A DNA stretch of 64,000 nucleotides from a virus (IMGVR_UViG_3300018877_000004:1-64000), one strand, 5' to 3'. Positions 1-8,892 are shown, numbered from the stretch's first letter. Translations and numbers: made by a program. The notes: generated by a model from the sequence alone, not told the origin.

Positions 1-1
1 T

Positions 2-259
2 GGGATTGCAGGACACTCAGAGGGTGGGATTGACAATCAAGGATCGTTTCAAATTGTATTGCATGACAATCCTAAATATTATTTTGATTCAGACATCGAG
101 CAGTTTAGGTTGAGGTTTTCACCTGGTTTGTTTTCCGCAAAAGCCTTAGCAGTGGCAAATCGCGTATCAGGTTTAGGCGATTTTGAGTCGCACCCTTCGA
201 TTGAAATGGTGGAAGCTAGATTGATGGAGATTGCTAGAGAAAAAGGCATCAACGACTAA
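2..259 (+). CDS. hypothetical protein, 5' end cut off by window
   Basis: The frame is open from the first bases of the window to a TAA stop, giving 85 visible residues. A TTG at 59 could serve as a start, but the sequence before it reads as ordinary protein (GGIDNQGSFQIVLHDN), so the true start is probably outside the window. The C-terminus is helical and charged. I recognise no family. It may be a host gene or the last gene of the element's left flank. Confidence 0.5.
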   Translation, partial: GIAGHSEGGIDNQGSFQIVLHDNPKYYFDSDIEQFRLRFSPGLFSAKALAVANRVSGLGDFESHPSIEMVEARLMEIAREKGIND

Positions 260-711
260 AATCGTTAATCGCCCTCTGAGTTTGTTGTCAATATTTTGAC
301 AAATATGAGCCACAAACGATCTTGTGGTGAATGGGTGAGCGGCAACGGTTCAGATATTCCTGGGGTTGATGCGATCGGACTTACGGAGGTTTTGCCGTCG
401 TTCTAGGAGACGGGAAAAGTGATCGCTGCTCTAGCGTCAAACTCTACAACGACCCTCCAAAAATCAGTATTGTCGGATACATAACATAAGCCATTTGACG
501 GATACCTTGCATTCGCTGCTGTGACAAACATCACAATATTTCTTTCGCTGCTAACGCTTTAACACATCTACAATGGGCAAAGACTTGTAGAAATTACTGA
601 TTTCGACAATTACGGCAAGCGCCGATTCGCTGATCTTGTTTCCGCAGAATGCGCAAGCTCGATCGCTTTTGGTGCGAAGGTTTACGGCCCATAGTTCCCC
701 CTTCGCTCACT
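260..711. other. non-coding stretch with one small inverted repeat
   Basis: No convincing gene is present. The only structure I see is TTGTCAA-TATT-TTGACAA at 285-302, a 7-bp stem with a 4-nt loop just after the preceding stop codon. It lacks a T tract, so it could be a weak terminator or a protein-binding site. Confidence 0.35.
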
Positions 712-1434
712 ATGTTTTCAGAGTTGCCAGAGCATTTTAAGTTCGACGAGTCCGATCCTATCTTCCTCCGCTGGCTGAATGCCCTTGGCAAGGAAGTACA
801 ACCTCAGCACGTAGAAATTCGGATTGTAGATAAGAAAATTTTATGTCGCTGCTCTAAACGACCCGCGCTTTTAGCAGTTGGACGGACGCGATCGCTACTG
901 CAAGGCCACTTCGATCTGAATATATTTGTGGGGGAAAACGAGCTTTCCCCCCGCCTGTATTCCACAATGGGAGGTAGCCACCTCAACCCACATGGTAATA
1001 ACTCTATGCTAACAATTCAGCAGATGCGATCACAGTGGGCGATCGCAAATGAATCAACATTGTCTATGATCGAGGGCATTCGACTGATCTACAGCACAAA
1101 CCGCGATCGCGGCTACGAACATTTAGCAATTCTGCCCGACAAATTTGGTGAAAAGCGGCTGAACAAATCAAGTGTAGAAGCAACGCTTGGCAAACCCTTA
1201 CTCGATCTAGAGCCATCCGTAGCACTGCCACGCCAACGAGCGATCGAGACTGTGATCGAAACGGGTGAAGTGACGGAGTATTACTACGAACACTTTTGGA
1301 ACAAAGTGCAATTGCCGTTCCGCTTTCAGGTCAAGGCTCAAAAACTAAACGACAGCGAAGTCCTAATCGTTGTTTCCGACCATCCAGAGTACCAAGTCGG
1401 TCAGCACTGGTTCTGGCAAAACTACCAAGGCTAA
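712..1434 (+). CDS. PAS-like domain protein
   Basis: This 240-residue protein ends in a PAS-like fold at about residues 155-225. The visible signature is a helix with RAIETVIETGEV followed by strands ending EVLIVVSD, as in PAS sensor domains of cyanobacterial signalling proteins. The N-terminal part is unrecognised, and no kinase or output domain follows. The frame is open further upstream, but the first 21 codons are basic and unconvincing, so the ATG at 712 is preferred. A strong terminator follows directly. It is probably a stand-alone sensor or adaptor. Confidence 0.65.
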   Translation: MFSELPEHFKFDESDPIFLRWLNALGKEVQPQHVEIRIVDKKILCRCSKRPALLAVGRTRSLLQGHFDLNIFVGENELSPRLYSTMGGSHLNPHGNNSMLTIQQMRSQWAIANESTLSMIEGIRLIYSTNRDRGYEHLAILPDKFGEKRLNKSSVEATLGKPLLDLEPSVALPRQRAIETVIETGEVTEYYYEHFWNKVQLPFRFQVKAQKLNDSEVLIVVSDHPEYQVGQHWFWQNYQG

Positions 1435-1457
1435 AACGTCTCACACTCAAAAACAAA

Positions 1458-1489
1458 GCCCGATCGCATCTGTCGCGATCGGGCTTTTT
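1458..1489. terminator. bidirectional rho-independent terminator
   Basis: A perfect 10-bp stem, GCCCGATCGC (1458-1467) with GCGATCGGGC (1475-1484), encloses a 7-nt loop and is followed by TTTTT. On the opposite strand the stem is followed by TTTGTTTTT. It sits between the convergent PAS-like gene and the repressor and can serve both. Confidence 0.85.
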
Positions 1490-2166
1490 CATTGGCAGTA
1501 GGCTAGGCTCTGCACTACTTCGATCGCCGTGTAGGGACGCTGCCTCGTTCGCTCTAGCGCGATAAGAATAGATCCAATTTCGTCGTTTGTGCCGATCGTG
1601 CGACCGTAGAGAATATCGCGCAGTCGATCGCGCTGGTCGGGATACTCGCCGGATAAGTCAAAGAATCCTGACAAAACGGCAAAGCGATCAAATTCTTCGG
1701 GTTCTTCCAGGTCGCAACCTTCAAAATCGAGCTGCGCCCGAATAAATTGACCGACTGTACACATTGTTTCAGCCTCCATTGCCGCAGGCATAGAGTTCAA
1801 GCAATATTTGGCAACCCAGATCCTCTCACCTGGCTTAGCACACTGCAAGAGGGCGATGACCCTCGATCGATCAAAAGGGTTGGGCTGCTGCCCGTCTGCC
1901 TCCTTCTCTTCGATTTCTTGCAGCAACAGATCCACGGTTGTCTTTTTCAGTGTCGCCACTGCTCTGAAGTTTTCAATGGTGACTTGCAGTGGATCAACTG
2001 TGGAGACGCGATCGGCGCTTGTGCCCTCCCACGCCTGATAACTAGTGGTAGATATGCCTAACGCTTTTGCCATCTCCTTTTGAGATAGCCGCACCTCTGT
2101 ACGCAAGTCAAACAAGATTCGGGCAAAGTTTCGGCGCGAAATGTCTTGATTCACGTTTTTAACCAA
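1489..2166 (-). CDS. XRE-family HTH transcriptional regulator, candidate phage repressor
   Basis: A Cro/CI-type helix-turn-helix is visible at about residues 18-48 (LSQKEMAKALGISTTSYQAWE). The remaining ~170 residues are acidic and helical with no peptidase motif, so this would not be a LexA-type self-cleaving repressor. It is read divergently from the early operon across a region with repeated CTGAGTT sites, the normal place for a lysogeny repressor. The repressor role is inferred from position. Confidence 0.75.
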   Translation of the reverse strand: MVKNVNQDISRRNFARILFDLRTEVRLSQKEMAKALGISTTSYQAWEGTSADRVSTVDPLQVTIENFRAVATLKKTTVDLLLQEIEEKEADGQQPNPFDRSRVIALLQCAKPGERIWVAKYCLNSMPAAMEAETMCTVGQFIRAQLDFEGCDLEEPEEFDRFAVLSGFFDLSGEYPDQRDRLRDILYGRTIGTNDEIGSILIALERTRQRPYTAIEVVQSLAYCQ

Positions 2167-2375
2167 GGGAACTGAGTTTTAAGTTACCACAATTGCTTAA
2201 TTGATCTTATCTAGCCTAGGAAACTTGGTCACTTGACAAACCCGACTGAGTTTCAGTAGGGTAGGAAGTACCAGGACGGCTGAGTTGACTTACAAAGTTG
2301 CCTTGGTTGAATCGTAGTTACCCTCTCTCCCCGCCTTCGGGGTCTTTTTAACCGCTTAAGTACCCAATTGGATAC
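2167..2375. promoter_or_regulatory. divergent operator/promoter region
   Basis: The heptamer CTGAGTT occurs three times, at 2172, 2246 and 2280. The middle copy is part of a small palindrome, CTGA-GTT-TCAG. It lies between a rightward TTGACA (2233-2238) and a weak -10 element TAGGGT (2257-2262, spacing 18). A repressor bound there would cover the promoter. The promoter call rests on the -35 box; the -10 is poor. Confidence 0.45.
2329..2347 (+). terminator. leader terminator ahead of the early operon
   Basis: CCCCG-CCTT-CGGGG followed by TCTTTTT forms a compact GC hairpin with a T tract. It lies about 30 nt before the ATG of the small HTH gene and downstream of the likely rightward promoter. 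Transcripts would have to read through it, or start after it. Confidence 0.6.
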
Positions 2376-2540
2376 ATGGCAGTCGCAACACAGGCATTGA
2401 AGCAAGAAGTTTTTAAGTTATTCGATCGCAAGGTTCCTGTGCGTCGCATCCCTGATTACGTGGATGTCTCTAAGACGACAGCGATCCGATTTCGTGCTGA
2501 ATGGCGGCAGCTAAAAGAATCTCAACAATCTGCCGCATAA
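2376..2540 (+). CDS. small HTH-like protein (54 aa)
   Basis: The ATG at 2376 opens a 54-codon frame ending in TAA. The centre reads VPVRRIPDYVDVSKTTAIRF, which looks like a short DNA-binding helix-turn-helix with a basic N-terminus. It is the first gene of the rightward unit, bracketed by a terminator on each side and opposite the repressor. That is the position of a Cro-like or excisionase-like control protein; the function is inferred from position and fold only. Confidence 0.6.
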   Translation: MAVATQALKQEVFKLFDRKVPVRRIPDYVDVSKTTAIRFRAEWRQLKESQQSAA

Positions 2541-2585
2541 CAAAAAGCTTCGATCGAGCAGTGGCAGCACAATCGAAGCTTTTTG
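2541..2585. terminator. strong bidirectional terminator
   Basis: A perfect 14-bp stem, CAAAAAGCTTCGAT (2541-2554) with ATCGAAGCTTTTTG (2572-2585), has A and T tracts built into its arms. It starts on the base after the small HTH gene's stop codon, so it would cut that gene off from the rest of the early operon. Confidence 0.85.
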
Positions 2586-2615
2586 TTTGAAAACCAACAC
2601 ACCAATATTCTAGCA

Positions 2616-2900
2616 ATGAATACAAACGCACCACCAGAATCGCAAAACGATCGCGCCCTTACCGCCCGTCGCCTCGCTGTTGACGCCTATGAGCTTCTAG
2701 CGACTCCTTACATTGCAATGCATCTACATGGCATCGACTTGCTTAGCCAAGCACGATCGCTTGACTCTGCTGCCGTTGCAATACTTGACGCTGAACTAAA
2801 AGCTCAAGGCATCGACTGGCAGGATGCAGCAGAATATCCCGCTGAGATGCCGCTGTACGAAGAGATCAAGATTGCGGTGAAGGAGGGGCGATCGGCATGA
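2616..2900 (+). CDS. hypothetical early protein (94 aa)
   Basis: The ATG at 2616 is preferred over a TTG inside the terminator stem. The protein is acidic and mostly helical, with no recognised domain. Its stop overlaps the helicase start as ATGA, so the two are translationally coupled. Confidence 0.7.
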   Translation: MNTNAPPESQNDRALTARRLAVDAYELLATPYIAMHLHGIDLLSQARSLDSAAVAILDAELKAQGIDWQDAAEYPAEMPLYEEIKIAVKEGRSA

Positions 2901-4510
2901 TTTACCCCATCAATACCGCACTGAGGCACAAAGACGGTTTAACCTATCAAGTCGTTGCCGCCAACCCAATTGAGGCTACGTTAAATCACGAAGACGGGAA
3001 AACCTGTATTTCAAGGCGACTCACCTGGAAAGAGATCGATCGAGACTTTCACGGCCCTACTGAATCGTCTCTGGACGAATACACACGGTTTCTTGAGTCA
3101 AAACAAGTCACATTTCAGCCCAAAGGTTTTGAAGTTCCCCTAGAAGACTTAAACCCGCCTCTATTTGGAGAAAAGCATCAGTTTCAACCGCGCATCATCC
3201 AATGGGCGCTCAAGTTAGGATGCGCTGCAATCTTTGCTCAGTACGGACTTGGTAAAACCATCATTCAGGTGAAATGGGCAGAGCAAGTTGCAAAGCACAC
3301 TCTAGGCAAGGTGCTGCTGCTAGCCCCGCTTGCGGTTGCTCCTCAAACCGTCAAAGAAGCCGATCGCTTTGGCGTGACGATCGCTTACTGCCGCAATCAA
3401 GCCGAGGCAGATGAGTCAGGCGAAAAGCTAATCGTCACAAATTACGAAATGCTCAAGCATTTTGACCCCAGTCAATATGTCGGCATTGTTTTAGATGAAT
3501 CCAGTGTGTTGAAGCAGTATCGAGGCAAGACGAAGGAACTGCTGTGTAATTCCTTCAAAGACACACCCTATCGACTTTGTTGCTCTGCAACGCCCGCTCC
3601 GAATGACTGGCTAGAGCTGGGAAATCATGCTGAGTTTCTAGGCGTGGCGACCTCTCACCTGATGATTTCTCGCTGGTTTCAGAATGACACCATGCAAGCT
3701 GGAGCCTACAAACTCCGACCCCACGCTGCAAGTGACTTTTGGCAGTGGGTTGCAAGTTGGGCAGTCTGCCTCACTATGCCTTCTGATTTGGGCTTCTCTG
3801 ATGACGGCTGGAAGCTGCCACCGCTAAATATCCATTCTCACGTTATCCCGGTCGATCATACCGAAACATGGGGAGAAGCAAATCGAGACGGCCAGCTACA
3901 GCTTGTTCGCACTCCGAGCCTTAGCGCGACCAATACACACAAAGAAGCACGGCTCAATTGCGATCGAATTGCCGACAAAATCGCGGATTTAGTGCAGGCA
4001 GAGGCACTTGAGGCTTGGGTGCTGTGGTGCTTTACGAACTACGAGTCTGATGCACTGAAAAGTGCCCTTCCAGAGGCGATCGAGCTGCGAGGGGATGAGA
4101 AATCGTCAGTCAAACAAGAAAAGCTTGCAGCTTTCACGAATGGCGAAATTAAAAAGCTAATTACCAAGCCGGAGATTGCAGGGCTGGGATTGAACTGGCA
4201 GCACTGCCAACACCAAGCCTTCATGATGGGCACGTCCTACAGTTTTGAACTGTTTCATCAAGCGCTGCATCGTCTTTACCGATTCGGACAAAAGCGTCCT
4301 GTCGAAACTCACCTAGTCTTTCCTGAGACAGCCGGAGGAGTAAGGCAGGTAATCTCTCGCAAGCAGCGGCAGTTTGAGGCGATGCAATTAGCACTCCGAA
4401 ACGCCGTCAGGTTATCGCAGCTTGCCGCCCATCAGCAGCAGGTACACGACGACTACATTCCGCAAGTTCAAATGATTCTTCCCGACTGGTTGAGGAGTAA
4501 ATCGGCATGA
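2897..4510 (+). CDS. SNF2-like superfamily 2 helicase
   Basis: This 537-residue protein has SF2 ATPase motifs in order: motif I QYGLGKTI at about residues 115-121, a DExx box VLDESS at about 198-203, motif III CCSATPAP near 228, and motif VI HRLYRFGQKRP near 458-468. The last two have the pattern of SNF2 translocases. Stand-alone SNF2-like enzymes are common in phage early regions, where they act on duplex DNA in replication or repair. It overlaps the genes on both sides by 4 nt, placing it in one transcription unit with the methyltransferase. Confidence 0.88.
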   Translation: MIYPINTALRHKDGLTYQVVAANPIEATLNHEDGKTCISRRLTWKEIDRDFHGPTESSLDEYTRFLESKQVTFQPKGFEVPLEDLNPPLFGEKHQFQPRIIQWALKLGCAAIFAQYGLGKTIIQVKWAEQVAKHTLGKVLLLAPLAVAPQTVKEADRFGVTIAYCRNQAEADESGEKLIVTNYEMLKHFDPSQYVGIVLDESSVLKQYRGKTKELLCNSFKDTPYRLCCSATPAPNDWLELGNHAEFLGVATSHLMISRWFQNDTMQAGAYKLRPHAASDFWQWVASWAVCLTMPSDLGFSDDGWKLPPLNIHSHVIPVDHTETWGEANRDGQLQLVRTPSLSATNTHKEARLNCDRIADKIADLVQAEALEAWVLWCFTNYESDALKSALPEAIELRGDEKSSVKQEKLAAFTNGEIKKLITKPEIAGLGLNWQHCQHQAFMMGTSYSFELFHQALHRLYRFGQKRPVETHLVFPETAGGVRQVISRKQRQFEAMQLALRNAVRLSQLAAHQQQVHDDYIPQVQMILPDWLRSKSA

Positions 4511-5460
4511 GAATTTTAGATCAGCATATTGGAAGCGATTTCAGTCTTTATCACGGCGATTGCGTTGAAGTTGTCAAAGGCCTGCCTGACAACTCGATCG
4601 ACCTAACAATCACCTCTCCTCCGTTTTGCAACCTGTATACCTACAGCCCATCTCCTCGCGATATGGGCAACACGGCCGACGATCAGCATTTCTTTGAGAA
4701 CTTTGAATTTCTAGTTCCCGAATTACTGCGAGTCACAACACCCGGACGGCTGTGTGTAATTCACTGCAAAGATCTGCCGCTTTATATGGGCAGTAATGGA
4801 GTCGCAGGATTGCGTGACTTTCCTGGTGAAATTGTGCGCTGTTTCAACTCGCACGGCTGGACATTTCACAGCCGCGTCACCATCTGGAAGTGCCCAAAAA
4901 CCGAGATGGAGCGCACCAACAATCACGGACTACTGCACAGCCAATTGTGCAAAGACTCTTCAGTTTCTCGTCAAGGCATGGCTGACTATCTGCTTGTGTT
5001 CCGCAAGTGGTCAGAAGGGATGAATGGCTTGAACTCTGCCAAGCCTGTTACGCGAGGAACTTATCGATTTGATTCTTACACTGGCGAACAACCTCCATTG
5101 ATTACGCCGCAGCAAGACGATCGCGGTTACTCGATCGAGGTTTGGCGCAAATATGCAAGTCCGGTCTGGTTCGATATTCGACAAACCAATGTGTTAAATA
5201 CTGCGGCTGCGAAAGAAGGAGATGAGCCGCATATCTGCCCACTCCAACTTGATGTGATTGAGCGCTGCATTGAACTCTGGAGCAACCCAGATGATGTAGT
5301 TCTAGATCCCTTCAACGGAATCGGCAGCACTGGAGTTATGAGCTTGAAGATGAGGCGCAAGTATGTCGGCGTGGAGCTAAAGCAGTCCTACTGGAAAACT
5401 TCGGTGAAAAATCTTCAGTCGGCAGGCGAAACCGAGCAAATCAAACTACTAACCGCCTAG
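4507..5460 (+). CDS. DNA methyltransferase with TSPPF motif
   Basis: The catalytic motif IV reads TSPPF at about residue 36, and the SAM-binding motif I reads DPFNGIGSTG near residue 268. Motif IV before motif I is the beta-class order. An S-P-P-F/Y catalytic motif is most typical of N4-cytosine enzymes, but some adenine enzymes have it too, so the modified base is open. No restriction nuclease is next to it. Inferred role: protecting phage DNA from host restriction, or marking replicated DNA. Confidence 0.85.
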   Translation: MRILDQHIGSDFSLYHGDCVEVVKGLPDNSIDLTITSPPFCNLYTYSPSPRDMGNTADDQHFFENFEFLVPELLRVTTPGRLCVIHCKDLPLYMGSNGVAGLRDFPGEIVRCFNSHGWTFHSRVTIWKCPKTEMERTNNHGLLHSQLCKDSSVSRQGMADYLLVFRKWSEGMNGLNSAKPVTRGTYRFDSYTGEQPPLITPQQDDRGYSIEVWRKYASPVWFDIRQTNVLNTAAAKEGDEPHICPLQLDVIERCIELWSNPDDVVLDPFNGIGSTGVMSLKMRRKYVGVELKQSYWKTSVKNLQSAGETEQIKLLTA

Positions 5461-5495
5461 CCAAAGAAAAGCAAAATCAACCTACCAGTAAACCA

Positions 5496-6221
5496 ATGCC
5501 GCAGATTAGCCCTTACTTCCAGACTGACGCCATTACGCTCTATCACGCTAACTGCATAGACGCAATGAAAGGCATGGACGATCGATCGGTCGATTTAGTC
5601 CTCACCGATCCACCCTACTCAGAGAAAACTCATGCAGGCGCTCGATCGTGTGCAACGCAAACGGCGAACAGAAAACCACATGACGCTAAAAAAGCAATTG
5701 ACTTTTCATCAATTAGTGAGAGCGATTTTGCGACCTGTTTTGACGAAATAGGCCGAGTAGCAAAACGCTGGGTGATTGCAACGATCGACTGGCGATACAT
5801 GCACCTGCTTGAAGAAGCTCCGCCTCAAAACCTGCGCTTTGTCCGCTTTGGCATTTTCGATAAACCCAATGGCGCACCCCAATTCACAGGCGATCGGCCT
5901 GGTACAGGATGGGAAGCGATCGCAATGCTGCATCGCACCGACGCAAAACTGCGATGGAATGGCGGCGGCAAGAGAAGCGTGTACAGACACAACATCGACA
6001 GCAGCGGCATTCACCCCACCGCTAAGCCTCTATCGCTCTATAGCGAGTTAATTCAACTGTTCAGCGACCCCAATGACGTTGTATTCGATCCTTTTGCTGG
6101 ATCAGGTGCAAGTCTGCGGGCAGCGGCAGATTTAGGCCGCAGAGCGATCGGGGTTGAGTTGTCGCCTCAATACATCGAAGTGGCAGCAAGGCGCTGTCAA
6201 CAGTTGGCGCTGTTTTCCTAG
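5496..6221 (+). CDS. DNA adenine methyltransferase (DPPY) with C-terminal clamp motif
   Basis: Motif IV DPPY lies at about residues 36-39 and motif I DPFAGSG near 198, again in beta-class order; DPPY is typical of N6-adenine methylases. The protein ends QQLALFS. QLALF matches the consensus by which bacterial proteins dock on the replication sliding clamp, suggesting methylation behind the fork. The target sequence cannot be read from the gene; HIP1 sites contain GATC and CGATCG, which makes them an obvious candidate. Confidence 0.85.
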   Translation: MPQISPYFQTDAITLYHANCIDAMKGMDDRSVDLVLTDPPYSEKTHAGARSCATQTANRKPHDAKKAIDFSSISESDFATCFDEIGRVAKRWVIATIDWRYMHLLEEAPPQNLRFVRFGIFDKPNGAPQFTGDRPGTGWEAIAMLHRTDAKLRWNGGGKRSVYRHNIDSSGIHPTAKPLSLYSELIQLFSDPNDVVFDPFAGSGASLRAAADLGRRAIGVELSPQYIEVAARRCQQLALFS

Positions 6222-6232
6222 CCAAAGAAAAA

Positions 6233-6249
6233 GCGGGCACTCAGCCCGC
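6233..6249 (+). other. GC-rich hairpin between methyltransferase and sigma gene
   Basis: GCGGGC-ACTCA-GCCCGC forms a 6-bp stem with a 5-nt loop 28 nt before the sigma factor ATG. No T tract follows, so it is more likely an mRNA stability or translation element than a terminator. Confidence 0.45.
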
Positions 6250-6276
6250 CCCATGTAATCGCAGAAAAAACTTGCA

Positions 6277-7152
6277 ATGCCAAACTATAACGCAAAATTT
6301 ACAGAACAACAGAAACCCGATCGATTACGGCATCGACTGCTGAGCAGATCAGAAGAGAGAGCCTTACTAAGGCTGGCACAAAAAGGCGATCGTCGTGCTG
6401 TTGCCCTGCTTGTCGAATGCAATCAAAAGTTTGTTGCCCGTATCGCCAGTCGCTATCAGACCCAGGGCAAGCATCTGTCGTTCGATGATTTGATGCAAGA
6501 AGGATCGTTAGGGCTAATTCGTGCGATCGAAAAGTTCGATCTCAGCCAAAACACTCGCTTGCTTACCTACGCCAAGTTGTGGATAAACCAAAAGCTGCAA
6601 CGGGCGATCGCCAAGCAGCAGTACACCATCCGTCAACCTTTCGACACTCGCTACCTGCAATGGCAAATCCAGCAGTTAGCACCTCAACTGCAAGAACAGG
6701 GCTTGCCCGTCACAGTGCAGAACCTCGCAAAACGCTTGCAGGTGCAGGAGAAGCACGTTAAGCGGGCGATCGACCTAAAAGCAATTGATTGTTCGATCAG
6801 CATCGATTGCTTGGATGGCGGCATTCCTGGGCCTGCTCTGCCAGTTGAGGACGATTTCGATCGCGCTGTGATGATTGACCGGATTGAGCGGGCGATCGTG
6901 AATTGCTCCACTGATGACTGTGTGCGGCAAATGGTGCGGATGCGGATCGGACTCGCGACGGGTGAGCCGATGGGATTTCGTGAAATCGCTAGTCGCCTAA
7001 ATCGCAGTGTGTCTTGGGCAAATGCCGCATACGTGCGGGCGCTGAAACGAATACAGCCCCAGATTGAGGATTTGCGCGAAGGACGAGAACACATCAAGGG
7101 GAGGCATTTGACGCCCTGCCGCGATCGTAGCCGTGTACAGGAGGTAGCTTAA
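6277..7152 (+). CDS. sigma-70 family RNA polymerase sigma factor (early module)
   Basis: Region 2 is clear at about residues 35-110: LVECNQKFVARIASRY, then LSFDDLMQEGSLGLIRAIEKFD and a core ending TYAKLWINQKL. A region 3-like helical block follows (LPVTVQNLAKRLQVQ). Region 4 with its helix-turn-helix lies at about 215-275 (MGFREIASRLNRSVSWANAAYVRAL). It therefore has the parts needed for both -10 and -35 recognition. The inferred role is redirecting host RNA polymerase to phage promoters. Confidence 0.88.
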   Translation: MPNYNAKFTEQQKPDRLRHRLLSRSEERALLRLAQKGDRRAVALLVECNQKFVARIASRYQTQGKHLSFDDLMQEGSLGLIRAIEKFDLSQNTRLLTYAKLWINQKLQRAIAKQQYTIRQPFDTRYLQWQIQQLAPQLQEQGLPVTVQNLAKRLQVQEKHVKRAIDLKAIDCSISIDCLDGGIPGPALPVEDDFDRAVMIDRIERAIVNCSTDDCVRQMVRMRIGLATGEPMGFREIASRLNRSVSWANAAYVRALKRIQPQIEDLREGREHIKGRHLTPCRDRSRVQEVA

Positions 7153-7154
7153 TC

Positions 7155-8102
7155 ATGCCAACTGCTGAAGACTTAAACCACGCTTGGAATCGTTGCCGCT
7201 TTGACTGCTCTACGTTCCATCCGCTTAGCACTGTTGTGCATGAGCCTTGCTGCTTGTGCCTAGCTTTTAGGCAGCAAAAGCAGCTATACATAGCTCACGC
7301 CATCGTCAAAACAACCACGCTAAACGGTAGCTGGAGCGATCGCTATCTGTGCCGCTCCTGCTATCTGTTGATCTGCGATCGGATAGGTCAAGACCCCGAC
7401 TTCAAGCAAGAACCCCGCGTTAAAGGCGAGGAAAAGAAACCCGTCAGACAGGGGACATGCCGCAGCCTAGTGATGGAATTGATCGCTATGGCTGACGGGG
7501 GAACGATCGATTCTCTAAAAGAAGAAGCGATGCGGCAAGACATTGAACTGCCGCCCAATTTCGATATTGTTGTTCGTCAGCTAGCAAATGAAGGCAGGCT
7601 TGCCCGTAGTCGATGCACCAGAACCAGGCGCGTCGTTTATTCACCAACTCCAGAGGGCTTGCAGTTTATTGAATTCAAGCTGCTGACTAAAACCGAGCAG
7701 GTACGGCGCTTAGTCGATCTATCAGGCGGTGGGTTGAATCTAAAAGAATTAACCGATCGCTTTGGTGCAGAGTTTGAGGAAGTAAAAAGCACTGTTTTTG
7801 ACTGCACTCGCAGCGCCAGTTTGATCGCGGTCAAGAATCAAGGCACTTACCGCTTCTACACCAAAGAACAGTGGCAAGCGTTACTAACACCTGACGAACA
7901 AAAGATTGAGCAGGCGTTGTTTGTGCTGCGCGCTAAGCGCCAACCCTTTACAGTTGCCGCTGTTGCTGATTTCGCTGGACTACCTGAAAGCATGATTACT
8001 AACAATCCGCTGCTGCGATCGCGTGTTCAGCAGGTGGTCGATTGGGCTTACCGCAGAGAGTTAAGAGCTTTGAAACAGGAGAACAAACGCTATGCAAGCT
8101 GA
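7155..8102 (+). CDS. zinc-finger and winged-helix-like protein
   Basis: The N-terminus carries CCLCLAF followed ~30 residues later by LCRSCYLLIC, a probable four-cysteine zinc site. At least two winged-helix-like units follow, including FDIVVRQLANEGRLARSRC ending RRVVYSPTPEG, and LNLKELTDRFGAEFEEVKST ending GTYRFYT. It starts 3 nt after the sigma gene stop. It is likely a DNA-binding regulator or a partner of the sigma factor; no named family was recognised. Confidence 0.7.
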   Translation: MPTAEDLNHAWNRCRFDCSTFHPLSTVVHEPCCLCLAFRQQKQLYIAHAIVKTTTLNGSWSDRYLCRSCYLLICDRIGQDPDFKQEPRVKGEEKKPVRQGTCRSLVMELIAMADGGTIDSLKEEAMRQDIELPPNFDIVVRQLANEGRLARSRCTRTRRVVYSPTPEGLQFIEFKLLTKTEQVRRLVDLSGGGLNLKELTDRFGAEFEEVKSTVFDCTRSASLIAVKNQGTYRFYTKEQWQALLTPDEQKIEQALFVLRAKRQPFTVAAVADFAGLPESMITNNPLLRSRVQQVVDWAYRRELRALKQENKRYAS

Positions 8103-8388
8103 TTTTGTCGAAGAAGCGCAACGCCTAATCTGCGAGGCGATCGCCCAACTCGCAGTAGAACAAAACCCCGATCTACGTCAGCAGATGTCAGCAAAACTAC
8201 AGCCTGCGGTCAAATCTCTCTGTGGAAATCTGCTGGATGAGAACAGAGATTTACAAGCCAAAAATAACGATCTCCAGACCAGAAACAGGAGTTTAAGCGT
8301 TCAGTTGGGACAGCACCATGCGGCGATCGCTGCTGCTCAAAGCGTGAGCAAAGCCTATGGCAACGTCTTTTCTCTGGGAGGTAAATAG
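8092..8388 (+). CDS. small coiled-coil protein (98 aa)
   Basis: The second half has a coiled-coil heptad pattern (ENRDLQAKNNDLQTRNRSLS). It overlaps the preceding gene by 11 nt and abuts the next one. Function unknown. Confidence 0.7.
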   Translation: MQADFVEEAQRLICEAIAQLAVEQNPDLRQQMSAKLQPAVKSLCGNLLDENRDLQAKNNDLQTRNRSLSVQLGQHHAAIAAAQSVSKAYGNVFSLGGK

Positions 8389-8640
8389 ATGGTGACCAAC
8401 CTTGCCGATGTCTATGACTTGCTAACTCAAGTTGTTGCGATCGAGCGCTCAGCCGAAACCTCAACCATTACGCCTGAGTGTCAATCCTATGTCGATGTTT
8501 TGAAGCGATGTCGCCAAGCAATGGGCTGGCTAACGCAGGAATTGGGCGAATCACATCGACAGGTTCACGCTTGGGAACGGGCAGGCGTTGCGGGTGCTGT
8601 TTCACCGCCTGAAGTGATGGAGGTCGATCGATGCTCTTAA
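8389..8640 (+). CDS. small HTH-like protein (83 aa)
   Basis: The C-terminal half resembles an XRE-type helix-turn-helix (RQAMGWLTQELGESHRQVHAWER), although the usual turn residues are only partly conserved. It begins directly after the coiled-coil gene and overlaps the next start. It could be a minor regulator. Confidence 0.65.
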   Translation: MVTNLADVYDLLTQVVAIERSAETSTITPECQSYVDVLKRCRQAMGWLTQELGESHRQVHAWERAGVAGAVSPPEVMEVDRCS

Positions 8641-8723
8641 CTTGGATTCCTTGGACTGTAATGCTCTTTCTCTGGGCGTTTCTTCTCGCTGCCCAAGTGC
8701 ATGAAATCTGGTTCAAGGAGTAA
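8631..8723 (+). CDS. tiny single-span membrane peptide (30 aa)
   Basis: An ATG inside the 3' end of the previous gene opens 30 codons. Most of the peptide is one hydrophobic segment (LLTWIPWTVMLFLWAFLLAA), followed by a short polar tail. The strongly hydrophobic composition and the overlapping start suggest a real small membrane protein. Function unknown. Confidence 0.5.
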   Translation: MLLTWIPWTVMLFLWAFLLAAQVHEIWFKE

Positions 8724-8892
8724 ACAATCTGCTGCCGAAACAAACAGCAGACCAGGCGATCGCTTCAGGAAAGAGGGGCGATCGCCGCCCACAAAATCAC
8801 CACTTGAAACTATGCAAACTTCTATTGGCAAACCTTACACAAACTGCGATCGCTGTCCCTGTTCACGCGGCGATCGCTTTCCTCTTAGCTTT

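Noticed and set aside
8755-8890. Hairpins formed by neighbouring HIP1 sites as terminators
   Set aside because: HIP1 is self-complementary and so frequent here that such pairs arise without meaning; no suitable T tract follows.
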